Assembly: GCA_020226215.1 (NCBI GenBank)
Contig: CM035234.1
Location: forward strand, 48,425,275 to 48,489,274
DNA length: 64,000 nt
Source: Sindora glabra
Taxonomy: Eukaryota; Streptophyta; Magnoliopsida; Fabales; Fabaceae
Direction of reading: 5' to 3'
Both the position numbers and the translations under genes were made by a program. A model generated the notes under the pieces. It had not been told where the DNA came from. It worked only from the letters and a program-made list of their open reading frames with translations, and made no database searches. Shown here piece after piece: positions 36,078 through 48,539 of this stretch. The first letter of the stretch is position 1; every line of letters starts with the position of its first letter.

Positions 36078-37679
36078 TTAACCATTGTAAATTTAGAACA
36101 ATCCCCAGGTCAAGTATATGATCTCATATGCTTATATAATAGCTTTTAGACCAAAATTCAATCAATAAAATATTGAAGCTCTAGATGAAATCCACTCACA
36201 ATCTTCTGAAGTAGCTGGCCAGCAAGCAAAGAAAGAAAGAGGGCTCTCTCTTAATTGGAATTCCAGAAGCAGATTGCGGATTGAGCACTAATTTGCTCTA
36301 GTGATGAAAAACAGTGCCACTTGCAGCTTTGCAATTCCCTCGTACCATCAACAATAGCGGCTAGACAAAGCTAAGAATATCAAACAACAGCGTGATGCAA
36401 TGGTATCCAGCATGCTGTAAGCGTCAAATCCGTAGCTCACAGCAAGCGCCAAACCCGCAGCTGAATTTTCTTCGAATAGCTAATGCTTAGGTTGGTGACG
36501 GCCTTTATTTCCCAGCAAAGATGACAGGACAGCAAAGAGAAGAAGGGGAAAAATAGTAGAACCCGAGAGAGAGAGAGAGAGAGAGAGCTATATTCCGGAA
36601 GAGAAGTAAGAAGGGACCGCATAAAGACAGTGAAAGTGATGAACAGGGCAGAAAAAAACAAGGATTTTCTCTTCTCTTCTTACATTTACCTCCTTAAATA
36701 AATCTACTGCCTACTTGGATCAAGTTGAGAAGAAGGCTTGGATCATGATCGAAGCTTTGCTGTTTAAGAACGCACCTTCCTAAAATAGTGGAACTTAACA
36801 ACATCTTTGGACGGAGGCCTACGGTGCTGGATCACAAGCTCTAGCTGCTACTGTACCCATTAGTTTAGCCAGCTACAAACAATAATATTTATGCTTTTCT
36901 TCGTTCCCAGCCTCAAAGGAGTCCACTAAAGGCCATGACCACACTGAAATATGAAATAGAGCGGGAGACCAAACAGAGCCAGCACTGTTGCAGTTCTATC
37001 ATGGGGCCAAAATCTGCAGCTGGTTCTGTGTTTTTCACGATTCTATGTGCTATTATTCGCAAGAAGAAGAAACTTAGCCGCTGGTTCTTGGTTTCACTAT
37101 TACAGCACTGCTCAGTCGGATGCTTAACAAAGCAACTCCCCCGATAGAGACAACACCATGCAGCAGCAGCTAACGCATGGTGACGGGGCAGCCAACAGAA
37201 GCTGAAGTAAGCAAAAGAAAAAAAAGAAAAGAGAAGGGAGGGAGAGATCATATGGTGGTGAGACAGAGAGAGAACCCTCGTATGCTAAGGGGGAGAGAAG
37301 AAAAATAAAAAAAATTAAGGAGAGGGCGGAACAAAAAGAAAAGGCTGCCGTATCGGCTGGGATAATTAAGAAAAGTAGATTGGTGTCTATGTACTTGTTG
37401 CAGAAAAATTTTTGAAATTAAAAAAAAAAACAAAAACTGGGTTGAGTTGCCGAGAGAAGCAATGAGACAAAACAAGAAAATTCTGGAGAGTATAGGTGTT
37501 GTCCGAAACTAATAAAAAGAAAAAAATAATTTTTTTATGAAATAGGGAGGAAATCTCGATTTTCTACAAAAACCAGCACCCACTTTTTAAGAACAAAGAA
37601 ATCAATATTAATAAAATAAATAACTTTATCCATGATTTCAAAATTTATATAATTTTATATTTGAACTAGGGGTATTATA
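34578..37679. mobile_element. Solo LTR of a long-LTR gypsy element (about 3.1 kb), in Copia-2 integrase
   Basis: Starts TGTCACAACTAAC and ends CTAGGGGTATTATA. Flanks are TTATA (34573-34577) and TCATA (37680-37684), one mismatch. Copia integrase sequence resumes on both sides. Length and ends fit long-LTR chromovirus (Tekay/Del-like) LTRs; if so, it is oriented minus. It includes a (TA)n run at 36048-36074, a (GA)n run at 36556-36587 and a G/C-richer stretch at about 36180-37480 with no protein homology. Confidence 0.65.
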
Positions 37680-37684
37680 TCATA

Positions 37685-38526
37685 AAATACTTAAGTCAAG
37701 TTTTCACTTTATCTATAACTTATATAGAGTAATGGGAACTGATTTTCTAAGCATATGATTAATGATAAATGTGATAGTTAAAAGTACATTATCCCTGTAG
37801 GTGATAAACTAATTCGATTGTGTTATCATAGACCTAACCATTTCCAAGAGCATTCGATTTTGTCTTTCTACAACACCATTTTATTAAGGAGTGTTTGAAT
37901 TTGTCATCCGATGTTGAATCCCTTTTTCATCACATAGTTATTTGAATTAATTAGACAAATATTCACAACCATGATTGATTTGTAATGCTTTTGTCTAATT
38001 GATTTTCAACTAAGCTCATATAGCTTTGGAAGCAACTCAATGCTTCAGATTTGTGTGTTATCAAATAGATAATACCAAATTGTGTAAAATTGTTTATAAA
38101 TATGACAAAATAGAAAGCTGCATGCTTAACTCTCACATTCATTAGATCACATATGTCAGAATGGACTAATTGTAAAAGGAAGTCAGCTCTGGTTCCTTTT
38201 TTAAATAATTTTCTAGTACTTTTGCTAGTTAGATAATGCTCACAAGTAGATAAATCTACTTTGTCATAATTAGGCAATAACCTTTCTTTAACTAGCCTAT
38301 CTATACAATGTTGACTAATATGGCTAAGTCGAGCATGCCAAACATTTGCATCATTTTTAGAATTATGCGATAATGTAAATATGGAATAACTAAGATTGTA
38401 TTCATAATGATCGGTATTCATGACAATAAAATCATTTATAATATAACCAGATCTATAATGAGTTGTCCTTAAAGATAATTCAATATTGTCATCAGCAAGA
38501 TATAAATTAAAACCAAGTTTTAACAA
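37685..38526 (-). pseudogene. Copia-2 integrase, 5' part
   Basis: A frame open from 38526 to 37963 carries a GAG-pre-integrase segment (WHARLSHISQHCIDRLVKER; zinc residues H, H then C...C in part) and the start of the integrase core (ADFLLQLVHSDICD; YFVIFINNFTQFG). Beyond the stop, further core is seen (NGVVERQNRMLLEMVRSMI near 37850; RKSVPITLYKL near 37730) before the solo-LTR junction. The metal-binding set is eroded (INN for the usual DD). Inactive. Confidence 0.88.
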
Positions 38527-39687
38527 AACTAATATCGAGATTAAATTTCATCAAATCTGAGGTGGATATAAAACATCATGCAAGAGTAAAGTTCATCTAT
38601 CTCGCAAGACTAAATTACATATGTCTATTCTTTGAACTACAACTTGTGCATTGTTTCTTACATAGATCCATTTTGTTTCATATGGTATTCATCAAAATTC
38701 CATGAAGATGTCTCGGTCCTTCGCTACATGGTCCATTGCCTCTCAGTCTACAATCCACAAAGGATAAGAATTTATTAGAAAAATAGAACTAGTTACACAA
38801 AGTTCATTAACTTAAGTATAGCTTAATACCTTCTTAGATTTAGGGCAGTCATGGGTAAAATGCCCTTTCTTATTACAATTGAAGCACTTGACCTTAGCCA
38901 TATTCTTCTTCTTGAAAGGTGTTTTCCTTTCCCATGTTGGTTATTTGTTGATTTCTTGCTGAAATGAACTGTTTTCTTTCTTGCATCTTGGGACCCATTT
39001 TTATATTTATGCTTTTGCTTCGAAACTTTTTCTAAGCTGGATGAAGCCATATACACATATCTGTATTAAGCTTAGTAGCCTCAAGTCTTGCTTTTTCTAG
39101 CTCAAGGTGGAGCATAACATCATCCATAGTTTGGATATTTTCATTATAGGTTAAATGTATCTTCATATGCTCCCAAGAATGAGGCAAGGAGCAAATTACA
39201 ACTTGGATTTATTGCTCATTGATCAACATATGACCCGTATCCTTTAATTCACAAATCATATTTGACATTTCAAGTAAATATTTTTTCATTGAATATTCAA
39301 GTTTCTTTTTACAAGTGTCAAATTTAATTGTGAGAGATTTTAATTTGGTCACATATATTCAACCAAACTTATTTTTTAGAGCAGACTACATGTCCTTAGC
39401 CAAGTTATAATTCCTAAATTCTCGTATGATGTCATTCTCCATGCTACTTAGCAATGTAATTTGAGTGAGAAAATTCTTCCTTTTCAAGCTTCATAAGCCT
39501 CTCAATTCTGCTTATGTTAGGTTATATTTCTTACCTTAGGCTTTTCTAAGATAATATTGAGTACGTTTAGAGCCTCTTATTTTTCCAGCACATATTAGAT
39601 TTTCATGTTCTAAATTTTGTAATTGTCACCATTCAATTTCTCATCCTTATTGAGTTTAGCGATAATGTTTTTGGAAGCAGTAGCCAT
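38527..39687 (-). pseudogene. Copia-2 gag and protease region
   Basis: The start is placed at 39687 (MATASKNIIAKLNKDEKLNG), the typical opening of this copia gag type. The body to about 38900 is broken. A perfect CCHC knuckle (CFNCNKKGHFTHDC) is encoded at about 38840-38895. Protease sequence should lie at 38530-38800 but is only weakly recognisable. Confidence 0.8.
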
Positions 39688-39814
39688 TATGTTTGTAGAA
39701 ACATGAAGTTCTATATATAGATAGAATTGCACATAATTAATGTCTAGCTATATATATATATATATATCTACTTTGCCTCTAATTAATTATGTTAAGACTA
39801 GTTCACATATAGGG

Positions 39815-42666
39815 TGTCATGACCCAATTTTAGGTATTGTGACTGGCGTAAAGACATCTAATTGGTATCCCACCAATTAGATATCTTTACAAGCTTGTAG
39901 GGAATTGTATCTAACTATTTTGTAATAAAAGGAGAATATATGATAGCATCAAATGATATAAGTAAAGTAAATTATATTGCACGTGCAATGAAAAAGTTAA
40001 TATATGATATTAATATACAGTAGCATAATAAAACTATTTATCACATACATAGACTTTAACTGTACAAAGGATAACTCAAATATATTAATCTTTTGTTACA
40101 CAATGCCCCATGGAGATTAGAAAATTTTATGTAGCGTATCAGTCTTCTGCTTGGGCTCTTTGTTCCTTATCTGTAAAATAAAATAACATCGAAAATGAGT
40201 GAGTATACAAAATACTCAGCGAGTAGCTACTCAATCTTTATTCCCATAGTTTTTCATGATCAGTTCTCTTTAATACCAAATTAGGAAGACTGGATAAATT
40301 TTCATATACTTAGCTTTATTCCCATCTAATAACTAATATCTATCTTATGCGTTATGTATTAATATTATATTAATAAATATGACTAATATGGTATGCAGGT
40401 TTCCTTCTTATTTCTCCTAGCTAACCTTATCCCACTCGCCTCTAACTTTTTCCCTTCACTTCTTGCCACCTCTCTCCTTCCTTTAGAAGGATGCTGCAAG
40501 CTATCAGGCCAATTTCTTCCTCCCATATATCACATTTAAAATATCATATGAGTCATGAAAGACTTTTTGTGCCAATTAAGGCAAAATCATGTCAATTTAA
40601 CAGAATAAAGATACGGTCAATATCAACTAGCCATTAGCATCCTCATTTATTTTCTTTAATCAATGTGACAAGTATAAATTTCACATTTAACATTAAAGAG
40701 TGTAAATCATGGCATATTTTTATAATATATCACAATTTCAATACATTTAGCATTCTACCACTCAATCTAATCTATCACTATATTCTATACGCTTAAGGAA
40801 CATTCAAATAATTATAATAATTCAACACATTGTTCCAATCATATTATAATATCATCACAATGTATTTCTATGCTTCAAAGACTTAGTGTATTTCACAAAT
40901 ATCCATTCAACAATATTATTCACGTTCAGAGTCCAGAGTAGGGCAGCAGAGGATATGTTACAATGAGAGACCTTTTATGACTTCTAAAACACCTCAAAAA
41001 TTTCTCAAATAATTATATGATGTTCTTAAAATTTTAATTGAAAAATATGAGTCCTTAGGTTTCAAAATTAATCAAGATAATCTATCCAGAAAATTCGTGA
41101 ATCATGCCTTTCCAAAATAGTTTCAATCTCTGGCAGCACTGGAGCTCTGAAATTCTATGAATTAATTCACCACGAAAATGAGCTTCAAATGTCACGAAAA
41201 TTTTCTATGTTTTATAAAACATATGGAAGGGTATCTAGGATTTTTTTTGGAATTTTTAATCATCATTTAATACCCAAATTAATTCAAGAACAGAAATGAA
41301 ATTATTCACATCCTGTTTCTGTATGAGCTGCACCTTTGGGCAGAAATGTCCCCTGTTCAAGTTTCTAAAAATTTCTAAAAATTACCAATAAATTATATGT
41401 GTATCCTAACATAATAAGAGACTAGGAAATGGGTGGTTTTGAATTTTTAATATGTCCTAACATGTCCTTAAAATTCGTGGTTTAGTTTTGGATTTTAAGG
41501 AATTCTAGAAGCAAAATCAGCAAAACTATTTCTAAGCTCTTTCTATTCCATCTACACTTAAGGCTTAACAAATGGTAATCTAATCATTCATTCATGCTAA
41601 TATTGTTCTAATATCTTCAAATACAACTTAAGAACACTAGTTTTCAGCACCATGCCTTCATTGCATGGCCACACACCTAGCTTCATGAAATCAAAATTCT
41701 AAAAAGCAATATTGGCAAATTTGTAATCAAAATTCAGTGGGAAATCAAGTGAGTTGCTACTTACCTCTAAATTTGTATATTTGAAGGCTTCAAATTGCCA
41801 CTTAAAAGAGAAAGTTTCTGATTTACAGAGAAAAGGATGATATCTCCAAGTTTTAGATGATTTCTCCTAGCAATTCAAGCAAGCAAGTAGTAAGAACTTA
41901 AAATTTTGTGGTTGATTGGTCTTATTTGTGTATTTGGTTATGTTAAAAGCTTGAAGAAATCTCCTGTGGCAGCTGCAGTTTCGTGCAAATGAGGAGGGAG
42001 AAGAGCTGAATGGGGTTTTCTCAAGATTTTTAAGGTTTTTTTATAACTTTTTAGAAAATGGGCCTTTTTGCAATTTGGCCCAAAATCCATGAATTTTTTT
42101 TTATCTTTTCTTGCTGTTTTGTAGCAGCTAAGGACGAAATTTTTTGGACTCCCCTCAGCCCAAAATTGTCCAAAATTAATAGAACAAGAATGGGCAAAAA
42201 TTCAATTTTTTGAAAAATTACATTTTGACCCCAAATCTTTTTAAAATTTTTATTTTTACCTAAAATTTCTTAGCCAATTTTCAATTTAGTCCTTAGATTC
42301 AATTTGGGCTTATTAGAAACACATTCAAACCTCAGTAAATGAGTTTTAATTGGTTCAAAAATAATTTTAAAAAATTAAACTAAATTATTACAATTTTGAC
42401 CCATTTTACCGAATTTCGGCTTAATTGGGCCTCTAAAACCGAGTTGAGTCATATCGAAATTTTCCTAATCTTTTGGCCATATTTCTCATAATATTTTAAA
42501 TCAATTTTTTTCATCTCTATCAATGTTTCAAAGGGTTTAGAAAACTTCTCAGGAGGTTACCCATCTCTAAAATTTTCCTAAGCTAAGCATGTTTAACTAA
42601 GAAGGGTTAATTTATTTTGATACTTTAGGAGTAGTTCTTGGAAAAAAATCTCCTAGGGATATTACA
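39815..42666. mobile_element. Solo LTR of a long-LTR gypsy element (2.85 kb), in Copia-2 leader
   Basis: Starts TGTCATGACCCAATTTTAGG and ends CTAGGGATATTACA. A perfect TAGGG target duplication flanks it (39810-39814, 42667-42671). It has no internal coding sequence. Its ends resemble those of 34578-37679, so both likely come from one broad family; read on the minus strand it would begin TGTAATATCCCTAG. Confidence 0.85.
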
Positions 42667-42671
42667 TAGGG

Positions 42672-44645
42672 TTTAGAGTGAAAATGTCACTACATTTCCA
42701 ATCATCATCTAAAGTCCTAATGTAAGACTAATACTAAAATAATTAATTAGGTAAAGTATACTAAATAGAATAATTTATAGATATGTAGTTTCAAATAAAA
42801 ATTACACAAATTGAAACAAATTTCAATAATATAATACAGAAAAAATTACACAAAATATTAAATATCAAACATCTACATGTAGTCAAAATGTTTTCAAATG
42901 TTTGATTCTTTACAGAAAAGAGCTAATGAACGTATCATATAGCTTTTAGGGAAACTTGATTTTGGTATTAGATTTTCTATCTAACCAATATTACTGGAAA
43001 ATTTAGGTCATGTTTATGATTTTTACACTTTAAATAATCTAATACAAATCTATGAACAATAACATTATATTGTTTGTGTCCCCTTTATACTTTCTAATAG
43101 GAAATCTAATATATTCTTTTAGTAATTGATAGGTATCTTTGAATTCTAATTCATCTTTAAAACATCAGCCTATATCAAGTTTTGAATTTTTTCATGAAAC
43201 TTGATGATATGATTTTTAAGATATACAAAATTTTCTTTATAAACTTTTGGATTAGGTTGGGGATTTTTGAGCTCAGCAGTGAACTTATTTACTTCTTATC
43301 TTTGTGCTAGAGTCTATATGATTCTTGGTATACATTTGAGTCTCACCATTTTCTATAACATATACAGAAAAAAAAAGAATTCAATTAGATTTCTGAAATA
43401 ATAATTTGCATAAAAATTATACTTAAAAAATGCCCATAAAATTAAATTTTTTTTGCACATCATGTAAATAGTATATAAAATTTTTTCACAATAATTATAT
43501 AAAAAATAATCTAGAGTATGAGAAAAAAAAATTCTACTATATACCAATATGGTATATCATAATTATTGAGCGATTTATAACATGACAATAAAGTTAACTA
43601 AATAGTTTAAGGTGCTAAACTCAAGTTTTGGGGTGTGGGTTCAAATCCCACTTCTTATAGTTTTTTTAACTATTTTTTTTATAGTTTTCATAATTGCCTT
43701 TTTTTTTACTTTTTTTAAATTCTTCCTATGATAGATTTTATTTTAACAGTCTGACAGTTTTCTTTAAAAAGATTATTTTTAACCATTTTATTACTATTTA
43801 TAATAGTTTTTTTATTTTTTTATTATGATATTTTTTTATAACCTCTTTTTTTATAATTTTCATAATTATTTTTTAAATTGAATATTTTTTTGACAATTTT
43901 TTTACCATTTCCTTTTTATTTTTTGACAATAATGATTTTTAATTGCCATTTCACACAAAATGTTTAAAAAAATTGAATTTATTTATAATTCAATTAATTT
44001 TTTTAAATTTTATTAATTTTGAAACCCATTTCTCTTTCTCCAAAGCTTGAAAGAAGTTGATATCTTTGACTATCTTAATCTTGAAAAGATCCAAATAAAA
44101 GGACTTGTGCCACCAAATACGACTCCATGGATGGTGCAACATTGCCCTATATTAAAAAGCCATTGCCATAGCACATGATTCTCTCTAACTTGACAGTACA
44201 ATAGTTTATAATGTTCCATCCTGTTGGTGGATTGATTAAAAAAGAAAAAAAAAGGTTTCTTTTTCATGGCTTTGGTAATTCTCTTTTAAACCATTAAATA
44301 AAAAGAATGATTTTATGGTTTGGAATTATTTAACCGTAAACTATTCCATAGAATAATAATGGCACTTGAGGAAACTGATCCATATACTAAGTAGAAAGTT
44401 TTTTTACCTATATCTTTCGTCAATTAGAAAAAAATATATCAAGTAGTGCCATTTGCACATATAAGCATATAATATTGTCATAATAAAAATAATAAAAATA
44501 GGACAAAAAATTGCTAATAATAAATGAAAGAATATTAGAAAAGGAAATCCACACCATGTTACATCAAATGAATTACCATTAAAAAATGGTACATGCATAT
44601 ATATATATATATATATATATTTAGGAGAGATAAAAAAATGATCTA
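42672..44645 (-). other. Copia-2 5' leader
   Basis: Long AT-rich leader with no coding sequence recognised. It has strong T-rich runs (43660-43930) and holds the tRNA-like relic at 43588-43655. An (AT)n run lies at 44597-44620. Confidence 0.6.
43588..43655 (+). pseudogene. tRNA-Leu(CAA)-like relic
   Basis: The T-arm is perfect (GTGGG-TTCAAAT-CCCAC, 43635-43651). Upstream are an A-box-like AGTTTAAGGTGC and an anticodon arm-like CTAAACTCAAGTTTTGG with CAA in the loop. The order and words match nuclear tRNA-Leu(CAA) as I recall it. The acceptor stem does not pair and the variable arm is missing, so it is not a working tRNA. It could be a pseudogene or the head of a tRNA-derived SINE. Confidence 0.6.
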
Positions 44646-44658
44646 GCTTTGATACTAA
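44646..44658 (-). other. Copia-2 primer-binding site (Met tRNA type)
   Basis: The minus strand reads TTAGTATCAAAGC next to the 5' LTR. It matches the TGGTATCAGAGC copia PBS with three changes. Confidence 0.7.
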
Positions 44659-44973
44659 TGTTGGAAAATATATAAAATGATATAAATTAGATTCATACAT
44701 ACCAAATTTTAGAAGCATGCAATAGAAGATTCTAGATCTGATGTTTATTTTCATTAATTGTATTGGTAATCACTTGGAAAGATAATCTTGTTCAGCCTAA
44801 ATCTTTTTGTTATGTAGAAAGAAAAGAGAGAGAGAGTTTCTTAAGATTCTAATGAATAATAATGTTAACCAACTCTTGAAATTTTTTTTCTGCTTATTTA
44901 TAAGTATTTCTTGGGTTGGAGTATGAATCAGGTCATGGACCCATTTTAGGCGACCTAAATTCATGATCCAACA
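44659..44973 (-). repeat. Copia-2 5' LTR
   Basis: 315 bp, TGTTGG...CAACA, pairs with 30878-31190 and is followed by the ATTAT duplication at 44974-44978. Confidence 0.88.
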
Positions 44974-44978
44974 ATTAT

Positions 44979-46204
44979 ATATTATATCATTAAAATAAAT
45001 ATTTGTCCATATAATGCATAGGTGACTACTTAGTATATAATTATATACATTCCGATTCAATTATTAAGGATTTAAAAGAAATCAATCCATTTTATTACTT
45101 GTTAAAATAATAATCTTAATTTCATAGAATCATCCTTTAAACAAAGATTTTAGATACAATAATTCTCTTAATAGTAATCATAAAAAAATAGTGTACTCTT
45201 AAATATATTAGATAAAGAAAATCTTAAATAAAAAGTGAGAAATTAAGTGATTTTTAAATTAATGAAACTTATAGCTAGAAAATAAAGCATCAAAGTTAAA
45301 TAGTAAGAATTCCATTAATTACAAATTTTACTTCCTGATTTCCTAAATAGTTTTTAAAATTCATGTTAACATTTAGTAACCCATATCCATATGTGAATTT
45401 AACATTACACTAACTATCATTTTATATTCATGCTTATATGATGTTTATATATTGAAAGAGATCACATCCAAACTCATATACATGACACAGATTTTGTTTT
45501 AATTAAATTTTTTTATATTATAAAAATCAAACTAAAATTTAGTTAACATAAAATACCTTTAATTCAATAGATAGCATGAATTAGATCAAATTCTTGGCAC
45601 TTTGCCACAATATATAAATGTACTGTACTAGTAAATTGATCTATTTAGATGTGACTCCTCTTTGATTATTAATTTTTAAATTGATTAAGGATGCGATTGG
45701 AATTGTTTTTCCCAAATCAATATAGTAAGAACTTTCCATTTGATGTTAACTCTCCTTACTTTTCAGAATTTCACTAATTCAAAATTTACTCTTTATTTCT
45801 CATTTTTTTCTCCTACACCTTTTTTTCATTCGATCCTTATTTATAATTGGGGAGAGACCAAAATTTTCTCCCTAATTTCTTTGATAGGAATCAATTCAAA
45901 AATTAGATAATTAATAATTAGACTTTTTTTTAATTAAATATATAGATTATAATTATTATCTTTTACAATCTTTCTTTATTCTTATTGAAGAAAGATGACT
46001 ATTTTCTTCCTAATATTTTTCTATATTTATCTTAAGTTAGATTATATTTTTGTTGAGAAAGGATAAATATCCCTTCCTTAATATTAATTTTCTTTCACAA
46101 ATTTGATTCCCTTGATAACAAATGAAATCGAATAGAACTATTATTAATTAAATTATCTGCTTATTTAATTAGGGAGGTATTAGAATTCTCTCCCTTAGTT
46201 TGCA
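44979..46204. other. AT-rich non-coding stretch
   Basis: No gene or named repeat recognised. Confidence 0.5.
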
Positions 46205-46503
46205 TAAATAAAAAGAGACAAAAGGTTGAATTGCATGTCAAAAACATAAATAAAAAGGAAATCAAAGGCTGAACTGCATGTCTAAAGCATAAATAAAAGA
46301 GACAAAGGGCTAAACCGCATATCTAAAACATGAATAAAATGCGACAAGGGACTAAACTGCATATTTAAATCATGAATAAAAAGAGATAACAAACTAAACC
46401 ACATATGTAAACCATTAATAAAAAGAAAAAAGGGGTAAAATTGTATGTTAAAAGCCTAAATAAAACAAAGACAAGGAGATAAACCACATTTTCAAAAGAG
46501 AAA
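46205..46503. repeat. 42-bp tandem repeat, seven copies
   Basis: Unit approximately AAATAAAAAGAGACAAAGGG followed by CTAAACCGCATATCTAAAACAT. Copies start near 46205, 46247, 46290, 46332, 46374, 46416 and 46458 and are diverged from one another. No function can be read from it. Confidence 0.85.
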
Positions 46504-48539
46504 ATATGTAAGGTTTAATTTAATGGAAATAAAGGACCTATCTTAACATAGGTTTGACCCAACTTGATTGGTTTGCATGTAACAACTAAATGAAAAACAA
46601 ATGGATGATTTAAATTTTCTTATTTTGAAAAAAATTTTAAGGATAAAAATAATTACTCGTCTAAGGTAGTGAATACTAAATCAAACTTGATAAGATCAAT
46701 AAGAGGATTCATCTTGACATTTCAACTTTGATTAATGTGTATCATTAATCTCTTGTGACTTTAAACAAATGTGAATTGTGTCTCCTTTTAAGTAACGTTC
46801 AATTGGATAATGACTTTTAAAATATTAAAAAAGTTCACTAAAAATTAGTGTTTTGGACACATTAAATGAATTAAATTAAAATTTTAAAACATAATGAATT
46901 TTTACTTAAAAATTGCCCTAGTTTGGAGTTTTGAAACAATTTCATGAAAGCCACTGAATGTTATAAATTAAAATTTTACCTTAACTTAAAGAAAATAAAT
47001 TTTGTCCTAATTTGGGAATTTTGAAATAATTTTTAAAAAAATTATCCCAATTTACAAATTTTCATGTATGTTCAAAAAGTTATGAAAAATAAAAAAAGTT
47101 TACCCTAGTGAGAGAAAGACTTTTTAGGCATTCTTATTAAAAATTTGGAATATGTCATATAAAGAATATTCTTTGAGTTAGGTTTGCCCTAGTTTAAATT
47201 TTCCTTTACCAAAATTTGTCCCTATTTACTTTTAAAATAGAGTCTCAAAGAGAGCTTTAAAAGCTTATAATGTAACCTTGGTATTGGACTTGTTTAGAAA
47301 GATAAGGAAAAATGCTAAAAAATTATAATCCTCTTATTACTTCTGTTTATTGACTTTCTAACTCCAGCTTCAAGAGATTGTATGATAGTATTCAATTATT
47401 AAGAATGGGTCTAATGGTTGTAATGTGATTTAATATGGTATTAGTGTGTCCTATGAAAGAAATGGCATAAAGGGTAAAAATTTGATACTAGCTTCTAATA
47501 AGAATTTAAGTTGAAATGTTATTAGTTGTTTGATCTTTGATTGTTCACTTGTACATTCTAGAGTATATTATCCTTTAATTTTAGATGATCTTTCCTTTGA
47601 ACACATTCCTTCATCTCTTAATTTAACATTTCAAAGCCTTCTTATATTCTTGAACATTTTTCTCTTTTTTTTTCTGAATATTTGACTTTTTATTTTTTGC
47701 ATGCCTTTTTAGCCTTTTTCTTTCCTTATAAATCTCATTATTGTATTTATTATTCTCTTTTCTTTGACTAAGGGATTTAATCAATTCTTATCTTTACTTA
47801 GGTTTTAAAATGTTGGTTGTGAAAGAAATATTAAGCTCAAAAGGGCCAACAAGTAAAAAAATGTTTGAATTAGAGATATGTCAGTATTTGAATATTTGAC
47901 ACATAATTTCTTGAACCACTACTCTCACTTAGTGATTATAATTCAATTTTTAACATAATAAACGCTCCTTCAAGCTTAAAAGAAGTAATTAGTGATCATA
48001 CTCCTTTATTTTTAGGTAAATCATAGAATGCCTCTTATCATTTAGCTCAGCTTAATTAAAAAGCACATTTTTGGCATTGATTTTTATAGGGTCTTGAACA
48101 TTGTCATCATGCTTGAAAATTTTTCTATTTTATTCCACATATTCCTTAAAAGAAAACCAAATTTCTTTACTTTATTATTATTTTTTTATAAACTTTTGTT
48201 GATGGGAAATAATTTTGCAATAAATAATAAGAAATAACATACTAAAAAAATTATTCATTGAAAGAATAAAATGTTATTGGATATGGGTATTACTTTTATA
48301 AAAAATAAAAATGAAAATGAAAGATCTAAAATAACTTCAAAAACATAAAAGAAATTGCCATAACTTAAACATTATTTAAAATAAAAGGCATCATAAGCCC
48401 TAAATGAGTACAATCTTTTTTCAATCCACTACTTTCATTAAGTTTAATCTTTATTAGACTTGAGTAACCCTAATTTATTCTCTTTTATCATGATCAAGTA
48501 ATGGACTTGTATGCATACTAGGCCTATTTCTTTCCTGAA
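46504..48539. other. AT-rich stretch, possibly the rest of a Tat-like element
   Basis: No clear coding sequence. At about 46910-47220, words like TTGCCCTAGTTTGGAGTTTTG recur loosely. It lies downstream of a minus-strand gag relic, where protease and pol would be expected, but I could not recognise them. Confidence 0.4.

Larger units (their letters stand above)
30878..44973 (-). mobile_element. Copia-2: Ty1/copia element with two nested solo LTRs
   Basis: Minus-strand copia element. The 5' LTR is at 44659-44973 and the 3' LTR at 30878-31190 (about 315 bp). It has a Met-type PBS, gag (39687 leftwards), integrase (38526-37685, continuing 34577 leftwards) and RT-RNase H ending at 32287. Two insertions with target duplications (34578-37679 and 39815-42666) account for about 6 kb. 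LTR divergence is higher than for Copia-1, and coding regions are heavily broken, so it is old. Confidence 0.9.

Noticed and set aside
36437..37475. Several open frames of 70-112 codons in the solo LTR (for example 36913-37251 and 37248-37475, minus strand)
   Set aside because: They lie in the compositionally distinct part of an LTR, overlap one another in different frames and show low-complexity Phe/Ser/Leu content with no family resemblance.
44070..44754. Minus-strand frames of 65 and 116 codons in the Copia-2 leader and LTR
   Set aside because: They cross the PBS/LTR boundary or AT microsatellite and are Phe/Ile/Tyr-rich, so composition explains them.
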